A stretch of DNA of 57,457 nt from Actinomycetota bacterium (GTDB lineage: Bacteria > Actinomycetota > Geothermincolia > Geothermincolales > RBG-13-55-18), in contig JAQVFR010000020.1 of assembly GCA_028697145.1 (NCBI GenBank), positions 1 through 57,457 on the forward strand, given 5' to 3'. Under the pieces are notes generated by a model, which saw nothing but the letters and a program-made list of their open reading frames with translations, was not told the origin of the DNA and searched no databases. Position numbers and translations under genes: made by a program. The first letter of the stretch is position 1. Every line of letters begins with the position of its first letter. Below are positions 1 to 7,726 of this stretch, piece by piece.

Positions 1-1651
1 TGTCGAAGTCCCCCGCCGTCGCGCCCTCGGCCAGGTACCAGTCGGCGATGGCGGGCACGAAGGTCACCACCACCTCGTGGTATTCCGTGACGTTCTCGAT
101 GGTGTAGACATCGGTGGGGGTGGGCTCGACCGCCGCGCCGTTGTCGGTCACCGAGCCCACGCGGTAGCCCTCGTCCGGGATGAGGGCGATGACGGCCGTG
201 CCGCCTACGGGCACCGCCTGCATCTCGGGGTCGACCATGCCGTGGCCGCCCTCCACCGCCGCCCTCACGATGCACTGGCTGATGTCGGCGGAGTACCAGA
301 TCTGGTAGTAATCATCCACGCTGCCATAACCGTGCCAGGCCGCGTGGGGGTTGCCGTTGATGTCCACCGCTATCTGGGGGGCGCCTTGCTCGTAGGTCGA
401 CTGGGTGGAGAGGGACAGCGGCTCGGACCAGCCCGAGCCCAGGTTCGCGGTGTACCAGATGTCCTCGTCGTCCCCGTCCGAGACCACGTGGGGATGGTCG
501 AACGGGTCCACCGCTATCCACGGCAGCCACGAGCCGTTGTGGCCGTGGTCGCCGGAGAGCAGCACCGGGTAGGACCAGTCGCCGCCGGCGTTGGTGGCGT
601 AGACGACGGAGCAGTCCCCGCCGTGCGTCTCGTTGTGGCCGTGGAAGACCACGTGGGCGGCGCCCACCGAGTCGACCGCTATATTGGGGGAGTAGGGCGA
701 GCTGTCGTCGGGGGAGATGTTCTCCGGCGTGGACCAGGCGCCGCCGGCATTGTCGGCGTACCAGATGAGCCAGTCGTATCCGTCTGCGTCATAGCCCTCC
801 CAGACCACGTGCACGCTGCTGCTTGAGTCCACCGCCATGCGGGGGGCTCCCTGATCGTAGCTCGATTGTGTGGAGAGAGACAGCGGCTCGGACCATCCCG
901 AGCCCAGGTTCGCGGTGTACCAGATGTCCTCGTCGTCCCCGTCCGAGACCACGTGGGGATGGTCGAACGGGTCCACGGCTATCACCGGCGGATACGAACC
1001 GCTGTGGCCGTGGTCGCCGGAGAGCAGCACCGGGTAGGACCAGGTACCGCCGGCGTTGGTGGTATAGACGACGGAGCAGCCCCCGCCGTAAGTGCTGTTG
1101 TGCGCGTGGAAGGCCACGTGGGCAATGCCCGCCGAGTCCACCGCGATATTGGAGTAATAGGGGTAGTCGTCGTCGGGGGAGAGGTTCACCGGGTCGGACC
1201 AGGTGCCGCCGGCGTTGGTGGCGTACCAGATCAAGGACTCACTCCCGTCCGCATCGTACCCCTCCCAGACCACGTGGGCGTTGCCGTCCGGGTCCAGCGC
1301 CAGGCGGGGGTAATACTGTTCGTATTCGGACTGCGTGGAGACGAGTTCCTGGGCGGACCAGGCGCCGCCGGCGTTGGTGGCGTACCAGATGGAGCCTCCA
1401 TACCAATAATCAATGTATTCGCTCCAGACTATGTGGGCGGCGCCGGCCGCATCCACCGCCAGCTGAGGTTCCTCATGGTGGTAGTCCGATGGCGTGGAAA
1501 CCTCATGCGGGTCGGACCAGGCCGGTGACGCCAGGGCGGCCGGCAGGCAAGCAAGGACCAGGAAGGCTGCCAGCAGGACCACCGTCCCCAGGGAAATCCC
1601 TGTCCTCGCCGGCCGCCCCTCCGCACCGGGGGCGCGTTCTCTTGATCTCAT
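1..1651 (-). CDS. Exported propeller-like repeat protein, 3' end beyond the window
   Basis: The reading frame opens at ATG 1651 behind GGAGG (about 1657-1661) and stays open to base 1, so the C-terminus is missing; about 550 residues are visible. Residues 1-45 form a signal peptide: a basic start, a long hydrophobic core, then LPAALASPAWS. Next come about eight ~51-residue repeats, each ending like IWYATNAGGAW and containing IAVDxxGxxHVVxxG, which look like beta-propeller blades. A divergent InlB-B/Flg_new-like segment follows (VEGGHGMVDPEMQAVPVGG, then FVPAIAD). The visible end, WYLAEGATAGDFD, is the opening of the same ~107-residue module that is repeated in the protein at 36878-39268. The protein is probably secreted or wall-associated, with unknown ligand. 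Apparent plus-strand frames here are shadows. Confidence 0.8.
   Translation of the reverse strand, partial: MRSRERAPGAEGRPARTGISLGTVVLLAAFLVLACLPAALASPAWSDPHEVSTPSDYHHEEPQLAVDAAGAAHIVWSEYIDYWYGGSIWYATNAGGAWSAQELVSTQSEYEQYYPRLALDPDGNAHVVWEGYDADGSESLIWYATNAGGTWSDPVNLSPDDDYPYYSNIAVDSAGIAHVAFHAHNSTYGGGCSVVYTTNAGGTWSYPVLLSGDHGHSGSYPPVIAVDPFDHPHVVSDGDDEDIWYTANLGSGWSEPLSLSTQSSYDQGAPRMAVDSSSSVHVVWEGYDADGYDWLIWYADNAGGAWSTPENISPDDSSPYSPNIAVDSVGAAHVVFHGHNETHGGDCSVVYATNAGGDWSYPVLLSGDHGHNGSWLPWIAVDPFDHPHVVSDGDDEDIWYTANLGSGWSEPLSLSTQSTYEQGAPQIAVDINGNPHAAWHGYGSVDDYYQIWYSADISQCIVRAAVEGGHGMVDPEMQAVPVGGTAVIALIPDEGYRVGSVTDNGAAVEPTPTDVYTIENVTEYHEVVVTFVPAIADWYLAEGATAGDFD
280..1510. repeat. 465-bp in-gene tandem repeat, about 2.6 copies
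   Basis: Equivalent anchors (gtggag followed by a stretch encoding the GWSEPLSLSTQ segment) occur at 405, 870 and 1335, exactly 465 bp (155 codons) apart. The first two copies are nearly identical over more than 100 bp, while the third has diverged. Each unit carries three blade-like motifs. The period is a multiple of three, so the reading frame of the exported protein is kept and blade number could change by recombination. Confidence 0.8.
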
Positions 1652-2103
1652 CCGTTTACCTCCTTGTTCAGCATTAACTGTCGGACTTTGCGCTGTTTCC
1701 CATGAATCCGGAAGATATTTCGCAAGCTGAAGGCTCAGCGCCTTTTCCGGATGTTTTTGCAGCCGCAAGTGCTGGTGGAACATCTTCTATATTCCCAGTT
1801 GCGGGCCATGTGAAACCGTACTGGAAGCGGGGCATCTCGCACGCCTTTCTTTGTATCCATACTGTATATAATAAGGTAGGAATTTCCTTTGTGCCAGTCC
1901 ACTAGAACATGTCCTGTTCCACCCGGGGGTACGGAATTCGCCAGCGAGGAAGTCGGGGTTGGAGGGCAGGTGCAGGTGGAAGGGGATGAGCGTGGCCACC
2001 CCCCCGATCGGATGGACCGCGAGGATTGTGAGTCCTGCGCGGGTAATCAACGAACGCGTCGCCGCGACGTACGCGGCAGGGGGCGGGAACATGCGCGCGG
2101 GGC
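1652..2103. other. Intergenic region, 452 bp, no supported gene
   Basis: This gap separates the starts of the exported repeat protein and the end of the crotonase, both on the minus strand. Short frames exist on both strands, but none has a convincing ribosome binding site or recognisable motifs. The part from about 1660 to 1910 is less GC-rich than its surroundings and probably holds the promoter of the exported protein gene; I could not fix -35 and -10 boxes with confidence. Confidence 0.5.
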
Positions 2104-2904
2104 TCATTCGCCCCTGAAGACGGGGTCGCGCTTCTCGCGAAAGGCGGCTATGCCCTCGCGGGCGTCCTCGCTGGCCAGGGCCCTTGCCTGGATATCCTCT
2201 ATCTCATCTCTCTGGGAAGCGGTGAAGGCGGGGACGGGGGACATCATGCGCAGCAGTCTCTTGTGCCCTGCCAGCGAGAGGGGTGCTCCGGCGGCGATCT
2301 CGCGGGCGAGTTTCAGCGTGAAGTCCTCCACGTCTTCCGGGGGGACCAGGTAGTCGAGCATGCCCATCTCCTTCGCCTCCGCGGCCTCGAAGAGGCGGGC
2401 GGTGAAGAACACCTTCTTGGTGGCGGCGTAATCCAGGTTGCGGATGAAGCGATGCAGCCCCTCGGGCGGGTACACGATGCCGAGGCGCACCGGGGGCATG
2501 CCCATACGGCACCCCTCGGCGCCGACGCGCAGGTCGCAGGCCATGCTGGTCTCGCATCCCGCCCCCACGCAATAACCACGGATCATGGCGATCACGGGAA
2601 AGGGCGCGTCCTCCACGGCATCGAGGCAGAACTGCAGGGGCCCCTTGGCCGCGATCTGGTCCTGGATGCCCGAGGGCAGCCCCTCGGGCAGGGCGGAGAG
2701 GTCCATGCCCGCCGAGAACGCCTTGTCCCCGGCGCCGCGCAGGACGGCACAGCGCACCTCCTTCTCGTCGGCGAGCTGGCGCATGGTCTGCCCCAGGGAG
2801 ACCAGCAGGGTGGAGGAGAGGGCGTTACGGCGCTGGGGCCGGTTGAGGGTCAGCACCGCCAGCGCATCTTTTTTCTCCACCAGCAACTCCGCCTCCTGGT
2901 TCAT
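2104..2904 (-). CDS. Enoyl-CoA hydratase/isomerase (crotonase) family protein
   Basis: A 266-residue crotonase-fold protein, the usual family length, with start ATG behind GGAGG five bases upstream. It shows the N-terminal LTLNRPQRRNALS strand, the oxyanion-hole segment FSAGMDLSAL and the GYCVGAGCETSMACDLRV helix. The family acts on acyl-CoA thioesters in the cytosol. Aligned by eye to rat enoyl-CoA hydratase, the two catalytic glutamates (rat E144 and E164) fall on Pro (MPPVRLG) and Lys (TKKVFF), so hydratase activity is doubtful. An isomerase, decarboxylase or thioesterase-like role is possible. It stands alone, with the 2TM protein gene upstream on the same strand. Confidence 0.85.
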   Translation of the reverse strand: MNQEAELLVEKKDALAVLTLNRPQRRNALSSTLLVSLGQTMRQLADEKEVRCAVLRGAGDKAFSAGMDLSALPEGLPSGIQDQIAAKGPLQFCLDAVEDAPFPVIAMIRGYCVGAGCETSMACDLRVGAEGCRMGMPPVRLGIVYPPEGLHRFIRNLDYAATKKVFFTARLFEAAEAKEMGMLDYLVPPEDVEDFTLKLAREIAAGAPLSLAGHKRLLRMMSPVPAFTASQRDEIEDIQARALASEDAREGIAAFREKRDPVFRGE

Positions 2905-3052
2905 GCTGCCCTCCTTCGATGGATTATATCCCGCGCCGCGCGGAGGGGCCCGGGGCAGCGGGATGGTCGCTCTGGCGCGGACGGGCCGCGCCGGGATGCC
3001 GATTCGCCCACGGGAGGCTTTCTCGCGTATGCCGAGACATCATGGAGGTGGA

Positions 3053-3373
3053 TCAGGGCTCTTCCTGCTCTTTGTTTATCCTGTCCATTTCCTTCTGCAG
3101 CATGCGCTCCCTCACCTTGTCGCTGCGTTTGCCGATGAAGTAGCTGAAGATGTGGAAGGCGAGGCCGATGCCCCATCCCAGCATTACCCATACCGGCCAG
3201 AAGTTGCCGGTGTCCGCGCCGGTGAGGGCCCAGATCAGTACGAGGAAGCCGTTGACGATGATATAGGAACCGATATGAGAGTAAAGGGCCATCTTCTGGT
3301 TGACCCGCTTCTCCGCCTTCTCCCTCAGCTCGTCGCTCAACGGCGGGCCGGGGGGCTGCTGCTCCTCTACCAT
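3053..3373 (-). CDS. 2TM domain membrane protein
   Basis: A 106-residue protein with two hydrophobic helices at roughly residues 35-55 (IGSYIIVNGFLVLIWAL) and 65-85 (WPVWVMLGWGIGLAFHIFSY), basic amphipathic flanks and a charged C-terminal tail (KVRERMLQKEMDRINKEQEE) likely to be coiled. This is the layout of the PF13239 2TM family, often found near sensor proteins or as small membrane proteins of unknown role. ATG 3373 is preferred because AAGGAG lies eight bases before it; in-frame GTG codons just upstream sit too close to that site. Confidence 0.75.
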   Translation of the reverse strand: MVEEQQPPGPPLSDELREKAEKRVNQKMALYSHIGSYIIVNGFLVLIWALTGADTGNFWPVWVMLGWGIGLAFHIFSYFIGKRSDKVRERMLQKEMDRINKEQEEP

Positions 3374-3566
3374 GGACACCACTCCTTTTCAAGCCGTGGA
3401 CGGTTTTCGAGTACCTCCATTGTAATCTAAATCGGGCGAAGTGACATGGGACGATGGCCGCTCCGCGCCCGGCCCGCCGCCGCCCCGCTGCCGTTGACAC
3501 GCGGCCTTGCTTATATACATAATTCGACCCGGCGGGGATTTGGAGAAGCAGGGAGGCGAGAGAGAA

Positions 3567-4067
3567 ATGGCGAACGAGGAGCACCTGAAGATACTGAGGG
3601 AGGGCGTAAAGGGCTGGAACAGGTGGAGGCAGGAGGAGCGGGACGTCATCCCGGACCTCTACGGGGCCGACTTGCGCGGCATGGACCTCACTTACATCCA
3701 TCTCATGCGCACGAACCTGGGGGACGCGAACCTTGCGGGGACGATCCTTCGCAAGGCCTTCATGGTGGGGGTTTATCTGCACGGGGCCGACCTTTCCGGT
3801 GCCGACCTCGAGGGGGCCGACATGCGCGGCTGCCATCTCTCCGAGGCGAAACTGGCGGGGGCGAAGATGAAGGGGGCCGTGCTCAACAAGGCCCTGGCCG
3901 TGGGGGTCGACTTCAGCGGCTGCGACATGGAATCGGTGATGATGCTGGGCACCAACCTGGAGAACTCCGATTTCACCGACGCGACCATGAGCGACGTGGA
4001 CCTCACCGACGCCAAGCTCTCGGGCACCGTGACGGAAGGCGTCAAGGGCTACCGCTTCCGCAAGTAA
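3567..4067 (+). CDS. Pentapeptide repeat protein
   Basis: A 166-residue protein starting at ATG 3567 behind GGGAGG. From about residue 30 to 155 it consists of A(D/N)LxX pentapeptides (YGADLRGMDL, LHGADLSGADLEGADMRG, GTNLENSDFTDATMSDVDL), which fold as a right-handed quadrilateral beta-helix. The N-terminal 30 residues (HLKILREGVKGWNRWRQEE) form a helix seen in many cytosolic members of the family. The biochemical role is not predictable: some relatives mimic DNA and protect gyrase, most are uncharacterised. It converges with the unknown gene ending at 4072, only four bases away. Confidence 0.85.
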   Translation: MANEEHLKILREGVKGWNRWRQEERDVIPDLYGADLRGMDLTYIHLMRTNLGDANLAGTILRKAFMVGVYLHGADLSGADLEGADMRGCHLSEAKLAGAKMKGAVLNKALAVGVDFSGCDMESVMMLGTNLENSDFTDATMSDVDLTDAKLSGTVTEGVKGYRFRK

Positions 4068-4071
4068 GCGG

Positions 4072-4914
4072 TCAATATTCGCAGTCGGGGAAGGTGCACA
4101 CCTCGGAGGGCTTCATGGTGCGGTACATCTCGATGCCGCGCCACGGTTCCCCCAGGACGCCGTCCTGGATGGCCCAGGCGCGGCCGCGCACCGTCTTCTC
4201 CGTGCCCGGCATGCGGAAGGGCGTGCTGCCGTCCAGCTTCTGGAAGTACTCGCCGCCGGGCTTGAACCCCTCGTTTATCTCCTCCATCTTGCGGCGCCCG
4301 CGGATGTAGCTGAACCCGTAACCCTCAAAGACGATGGCGTTGTTGTAGGCGAGTGGCTCGACGAGGATCATGTCCTGCCCCATGGCCGCGACGAAGCCTA
4401 TGGCCAGGGGGACGAAGTGCTTGAGCAGCCGCAGCCCTCTCCTTACCTGCCCGGGGGCCAATCCGGCCTCCATGGCCTTTATCTCCTCGGGGATATTGCG
4501 CCTGACCGTGGCGAACTTGGTCCTGCGGCCGGTCTCGTCCAGGTCGGTGTTGAAGCGGGGGGCGTGCGGGTCGTTGATGATGAGGAAGTTGATGTCGATC
4601 TTGAAGAAGGCGGTATCCTCTATCTCCAGGAAGAAGATGCAGTCCTGGTCCTGCGGGTGTTCCCTGACCTCGATGATAGCGTAGGTTGATTTGGGGTTGG
4701 TCTTGAACTCCACCGCGCGCTCCCCGTCCTGGTTGAGGAAGGTCTCGCGGTCGATGTCGAATTGCTCGAACACCCGGCTGGGGATCAACTGGGAATAGAG
4801 GCGTTCCTTCACGCCTTCCTCGAGCTGATTGAGGTCGTGGATATTGCGGTGAGGGGCGTCCTTCGGGAGCGCGTTGAAAGCGTGCGCTATTCCGCCGGTG
4901 CCGTTATCTTCCAT
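4072..4914 (-). CDS. Hypothetical protein, 280 residues
   Basis: ATG 4914 lies nine bases after GGAGG. The product is soluble by inspection, with one moderately hydrophobic helix around residues 165-185 (LLKHFVPLAIGFVAAMGQDMILVEP). It is rich in aromatic and acidic residues (IFFLEIEDTAFFKIDINFLI, VFEGYGFSYIRGRRKMEEI). I do not recognise the family. Codon use and a clean ribosome binding site argue that it is real. It lies downstream of the GMC oxidoreductase pair on the same strand, separated by about 120 bp, so an operon link is possible but not shown. Confidence 0.6.
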   Translation of the reverse strand: MEDNGTGGIAHAFNALPKDAPHRNIHDLNQLEEGVKERLYSQLIPSRVFEQFDIDRETFLNQDGERAVEFKTNPKSTYAIIEVREHPQDQDCIFFLEIEDTAFFKIDINFLIINDPHAPRFNTDLDETGRRTKFATVRRNIPEEIKAMEAGLAPGQVRRGLRLLKHFVPLAIGFVAAMGQDMILVEPLAYNNAIVFEGYGFSYIRGRRKMEEINEGFKPGGEYFQKLDGSTPFRMPGTEKTVRGRAWAIQDGVLGEPWRGIEMYRTMKPSEVCTFPDCEY

Positions 4915-5036
4915 GTCTGTGATCCTCCGCCCTCTAGATTATACGGGGACGCCCCGGTCTTCAAGCTCGCACGGGCCGGGGCATACCCGGGGGTACCGGG
5001 TTGACGGCTCTGGCCGGTTCGACTCCGGGAGGGACG

Positions 5037-6566
5037 TCAGCTTCCCGAGAGGCGGTCGTCGATGAAGCCGGCGCAGCGCATGGCCAGAGCCATGATTGTG
5101 AGCTGGGGGTTGACCCCCGGTGAGGAGGGGATCACGCTGCCGTCGCAGACATACAGGCCCTCCACGTCCCAGCTCTCGCAGGTGTGCCGGACCACCGACC
5201 ACTCCGGGTCGCTCCCCATGCGGCAGGTGCCGAGGGGATGGTAGGCGCTCATGGCCAGGATGTCGGTGGCGCGCACGCGGGAGCGCTCCAGGCGCCGGAG
5301 GTCCCGCGGGCCGGAGAGCTCATAATGTCCCGCGATGGGGGTGAAGACCCTCTTCGCCCCTGCCGCGAACCATACTTCCGCCATGAGGGCGGTGGCCATC
5401 CTGGCTTTATCGACGTCCTTTCCCCGCAGCATGTAGAGAATGCCGGGGCGGTACCCCGGGCGGCGCAGGTCCACCACGCGGCCCCAGGAATCGCTCTCCG
5501 AGACCATCCCCCCGAAGATTCCCATGTTGGGGTAGGAGGCCATGAGAGACGCGTTGCGCTTCCCGGCGAAGGGCAGGGCCAGGGAGTGGACCTCGGGCGG
5601 GACGGTCCCCCCTTCCAGCATGATACCCTCACCTTTGAACTCGTCCACGTAGCAGCTCTGTGGGATTCCCTTGGGCGGGCCCAGGGGCTCACCCATAAGG
5701 GCTATGGTCGAGGTGGCGGGGTGGATCTGCAGGTTCTTTCCCACCTGCCCGCTGGAGTTGGCCAGGCCCTGCTTGAGCAGGAAGTAGGGGGAGAAGACAG
5801 CCCCCGCGGCGAGCACCGTGACCCTGGCCTCCACCTCGATGCGTTGCCCGGTGGGTTTGCCGGTCATCGGGTCTATGAAGAAACCGGTGACGCCGGTGGC
5901 CCTTCCGCCCGCCGTTTTTACGCCGTCCGCGCGGCAGCGGGTGTAGATATCCGCCCCCGATCTTACGGCGTCGGGTATGAAGGAGACGTCCACGCTCTGC
6001 TTGGAGCCGGAAGGGCAGCCGAAGACGCAGGACCCGAAGCCCTCGCATTCCTTGGCGTTGCGCGGCAGCCACCCGCTGGAGAGGCCCAGCTTCTCCGCCC
6101 CCGCCAGGAAGGTGCCCGCCACCTTGCCCGCCACCTCGGGATCGGCCCTCTTCACGAAGAGGAACTCCTCCAGGTGCCCGTAGATGAGGTTGAGCTCCTC
6201 CTCGGTGATGTCGGTGAGGCCGTGGGTGAGGTGCCACTTCTTGAGCACCGGGCGCAGCACCCGCAGCGCCGTGCCCGAGTTTACCGTGGTGGTGCCGCCT
6301 ACGGTCTTGCCCATGGGGAGCAGGACGAAGGGCACCCCCAGGGTGATAGTCTGGCCCGCGTCGCGGTACATCCTCATGTAGGATTCGGCCGGGTTGAGGT
6401 TGAAGTCCTCGCGGGTGAAGTAGCCGCCCTCCTCGAGCACCACCACGGAATAGCCCTCGCCCGCCAGCTCCCTGGCGATGGGGCCGCCGCCCGCGCCGGA
6501 GCCGATGATGGCCACGTCGGCCGAGCGCCTGACGTCGCCCTTGACGTCATGAGGACCGAGTATCAT
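5037..6566 (-). CDS. GMC-family FAD oxidoreductase
   Basis: A 509-residue flavoprotein of the glucose-methanol-choline family. The N-terminus has the FAD-binding Rossmann motif IIGSGAGGGPIARELAGEG with the acidic strand VVLEEGG, and TVGGTTTVNSGTALR is the GMC substrate-domain signature. The C-terminal domain has YHPLGTCRMG (catalytic His) and SSPGVNPQLTIMALAMR (Asn of the His/Asn pair). A Cys-rich insert, CEGFGSCVFGCPSGSKQS, occurs at about residues 185-205. These enzymes oxidise alcohol groups; the electron acceptor is probably not oxygen here. The ATG overlaps the stop of the preceding gene (ATGA, 6563-6566), so the two are translationally coupled. A longer in-frame upstream extension is rejected because it overlaps that neighbour. 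Confidence 0.88.
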   Translation of the reverse strand: MILGPHDVKGDVRRSADVAIIGSGAGGGPIARELAGEGYSVVVLEEGGYFTREDFNLNPAESYMRMYRDAGQTITLGVPFVLLPMGKTVGGTTTVNSGTALRVLRPVLKKWHLTHGLTDITEEELNLIYGHLEEFLFVKRADPEVAGKVAGTFLAGAEKLGLSSGWLPRNAKECEGFGSCVFGCPSGSKQSVDVSFIPDAVRSGADIYTRCRADGVKTAGGRATGVTGFFIDPMTGKPTGQRIEVEARVTVLAAGAVFSPYFLLKQGLANSSGQVGKNLQIHPATSTIALMGEPLGPPKGIPQSCYVDEFKGEGIMLEGGTVPPEVHSLALPFAGKRNASLMASYPNMGIFGGMVSESDSWGRVVDLRRPGYRPGILYMLRGKDVDKARMATALMAEVWFAAGAKRVFTPIAGHYELSGPRDLRRLERSRVRATDILAMSAYHPLGTCRMGSDPEWSVVRHTCESWDVEGLYVCDGSVIPSSPGVNPQLTIMALAMRCAGFIDDRLSGS

Positions 6567-7006
6567 GGCTGTCCCCCCTGCTTCGGTGGGAGGTCGCGGT
6601 CTCGGGTCACTACGCGCAGGGTGGATTCCTCCTTGAGGGCGGCGGCGTCGAAGCCAAGGGGAACCGCGACCTCGGGGCGGCGGTAATAGGACATGAGCAG
6701 CGGCAGGCCGAGCAGGACGCCCACGCCGCGCAGGAGGGGATTGCGCGAGGACATGACGCGATTGAGCAGCTCCTGCTGCTCCTCCACTCCGAGGCGCGAG
6801 AAGGGCCGGCCCTTGAGCAACAGCGACAAGGCTCGCAGGGACCAGTTGCATACGAGGAAGATCACCTTCAGCTCCGGGGCTCCCGCCGCGAAGTACTCCT
6901 CGATGAAGGCGATCTGCCCTTCGGGGTCGAGCGGGGGCACTCCCTCGGGCTCGCCGATGTAGGCGTCCATCAGCTCACGCATCTCGCGGTCGGAAATACC
7001 CTTCAT
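6563..7006 (-). CDS. Small partner of GMC oxidoreductase (gluconate 2-dehydrogenase subunit 3-like)
   Basis: A 147-residue protein with start ATG behind GGAGG. No export signal is evident. It contains helices with a central hydrophobic patch (LLRGVGVLLGLPLLMSYYRR) and ends in a polar tail. Its size, helical content and four-base overlap with the downstream GMC flavoprotein resemble the small subunits that travel with membrane-linked GMC dehydrogenases. The assignment rests on context and general pattern more than on motifs, so a lineage-specific accessory protein is equally possible. Confidence 0.55.
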   Translation of the reverse strand: MKGISDREMRELMDAYIGEPEGVPPLDPEGQIAFIEEYFAAGAPELKVIFLVCNWSLRALSLLLKGRPFSRLGVEEQQELLNRVMSSRNPLLRGVGVLLGLPLLMSYYRRPEVAVPLGFDAAALKEESTLRVVTRDRDLPPKQGGQP

Positions 7007-7257
7007 GGTCCCTCCCTATCTCCCTCGTCTTGCTTGTGTTACGTCGATATTATCACAAGGGATGGGACGGAAGCCCCCTTCCACGGTCGCTTGATCCCTC
7101 GTTCACTTTGCGGGATGATGCCTCAAACGTGCGGGAGCTGGTAGCCCGCCGGGTTGTGGCATGCGGGAGGAACCGGGGGAGCCTCCGGGTTATCATAATC
7201 CTGTAACGGCCGAGGGCAGAGTGCGGAGGGTGATATCGGCTGGAGGAAGGAGACGAC

Positions 7258-7647
7258 GTGAAACGCCTGGGTCTTATCTTCGCGGCGACGCTGGTGGTGG
7301 CAGCCCTGGCGCTGTTGCCGGGATGCGGCAGCGAAAGCAGCCCGCCGCCGGACGAGGGCGGGGGTGCGGAGGGGAAGGCGCAAGCCCTGGTGTTCACCCA
7401 ACCCGGCTGAAGCCCGTGCGGACCGGCCGTGGCTCTCGTGCAGAGCCTGGTGGAAGGGAAGGAAGACGTCATCGCCTTTCGCGAGATCGACGTTTCCCGG
7501 GACCTCGCATCCGCGGACAGGTATCGCATACAGGTAACCCCTACCGTGATCATCCTGGACGCCACGGGGAAGGAGGTGGAGACCTTCGTTGGCATCCCGG
7601 ACGAAGAGGACGTCTCCGGGGCCATCGACGAAGCGGTTTCGCCGTAG
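7258..7647 (+). CDS. Thioredoxin-like lipoprotein with selenocysteine (UxxC), TGA at 7408-7410
   Basis: Reading from GTG 7258 (AAGGAG five bases upstream) gives 129 residues if TGA 7408-7410 is decoded as selenocysteine at position 51. Residues 1-23 are a lipoprotein signal with lipobox LPGC, followed by a Gly/Pro/Glu-rich linker. Then comes a thioredoxin core: ALVFTQPG-U-SPCGPAVALVQSL, IDVSRDLASADRYRI, the cis-Pro loop VTPTVIILDATGKEV and a C-terminal helix. TGA replaces precisely the first Cys of the thioredoxin CxxC. The frame stays open and thioredoxin-like on both sides. A perfect 6-bp hairpin with a 5-nt loop follows at SECIS distance (7431-7447). A conventional caller would report only the fragment after the TGA. 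Likely role: extracytoplasmic dithiol/selenothiol reductant, perhaps serving the convergent Fe-S membrane protein. Confidence 0.85.
7421..7452 (+). promoter_or_regulatory. SECIS-like hairpin of the thioredoxin-like selenoprotein
   Basis: Stem GGCTCT (7431-7436) pairs perfectly with AGAGCC (7442-7447) around the loop CGTGC. An outer GCC/GGT pairing with a small bulge can extend it. The loop begins 27 nt after the TGA and has G as its second base. Both features fall within the described bacterial SECIS pattern (loop about 16-37 nt downstream, G among the first two loop bases). Confidence 0.75.
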
Positions 7648-7726
7648 GGAATCCCCGGTCCGTCCAGGCGGTGAACGCACGATGGCGGCGGAAGGCTTTG
7701 CGGGTGGATCAAGGACAAGCCGCAGG

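Noticed and set aside
280-1510. CRISPR-like array
   Set aside because: The repeats are 465 bp, coding and in frame; there are no short direct repeats with spacers here or elsewhere in the window.
77-1677. Long plus-strand reading frames in the first 1.7 kb
   Set aside because: Their products are Arg/Gly/Val-rich mirror translations. The minus strand encodes a regular repeat protein with signal peptide and ribosome binding site across the same bases.
1787-2107. 106-codon minus-strand frame in the first intergenic region
   Set aside because: No ribosome binding site, no recognisable motif and no similarity to its neighbours.
6567-6851. N-terminal extension of the GMC oxidoreductase
   Set aside because: It overlaps the partner gene in another frame, is Arg/Pro-rich, and the FAD motif starts normally from ATG 6566.
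7408-7410. Explaining the in-frame TGA as a pseudogene mutation
   Set aside because: The TGA hits only the redox Cys, both halves are intact, a correctly spaced hairpin follows, and two other genes show the same combination.
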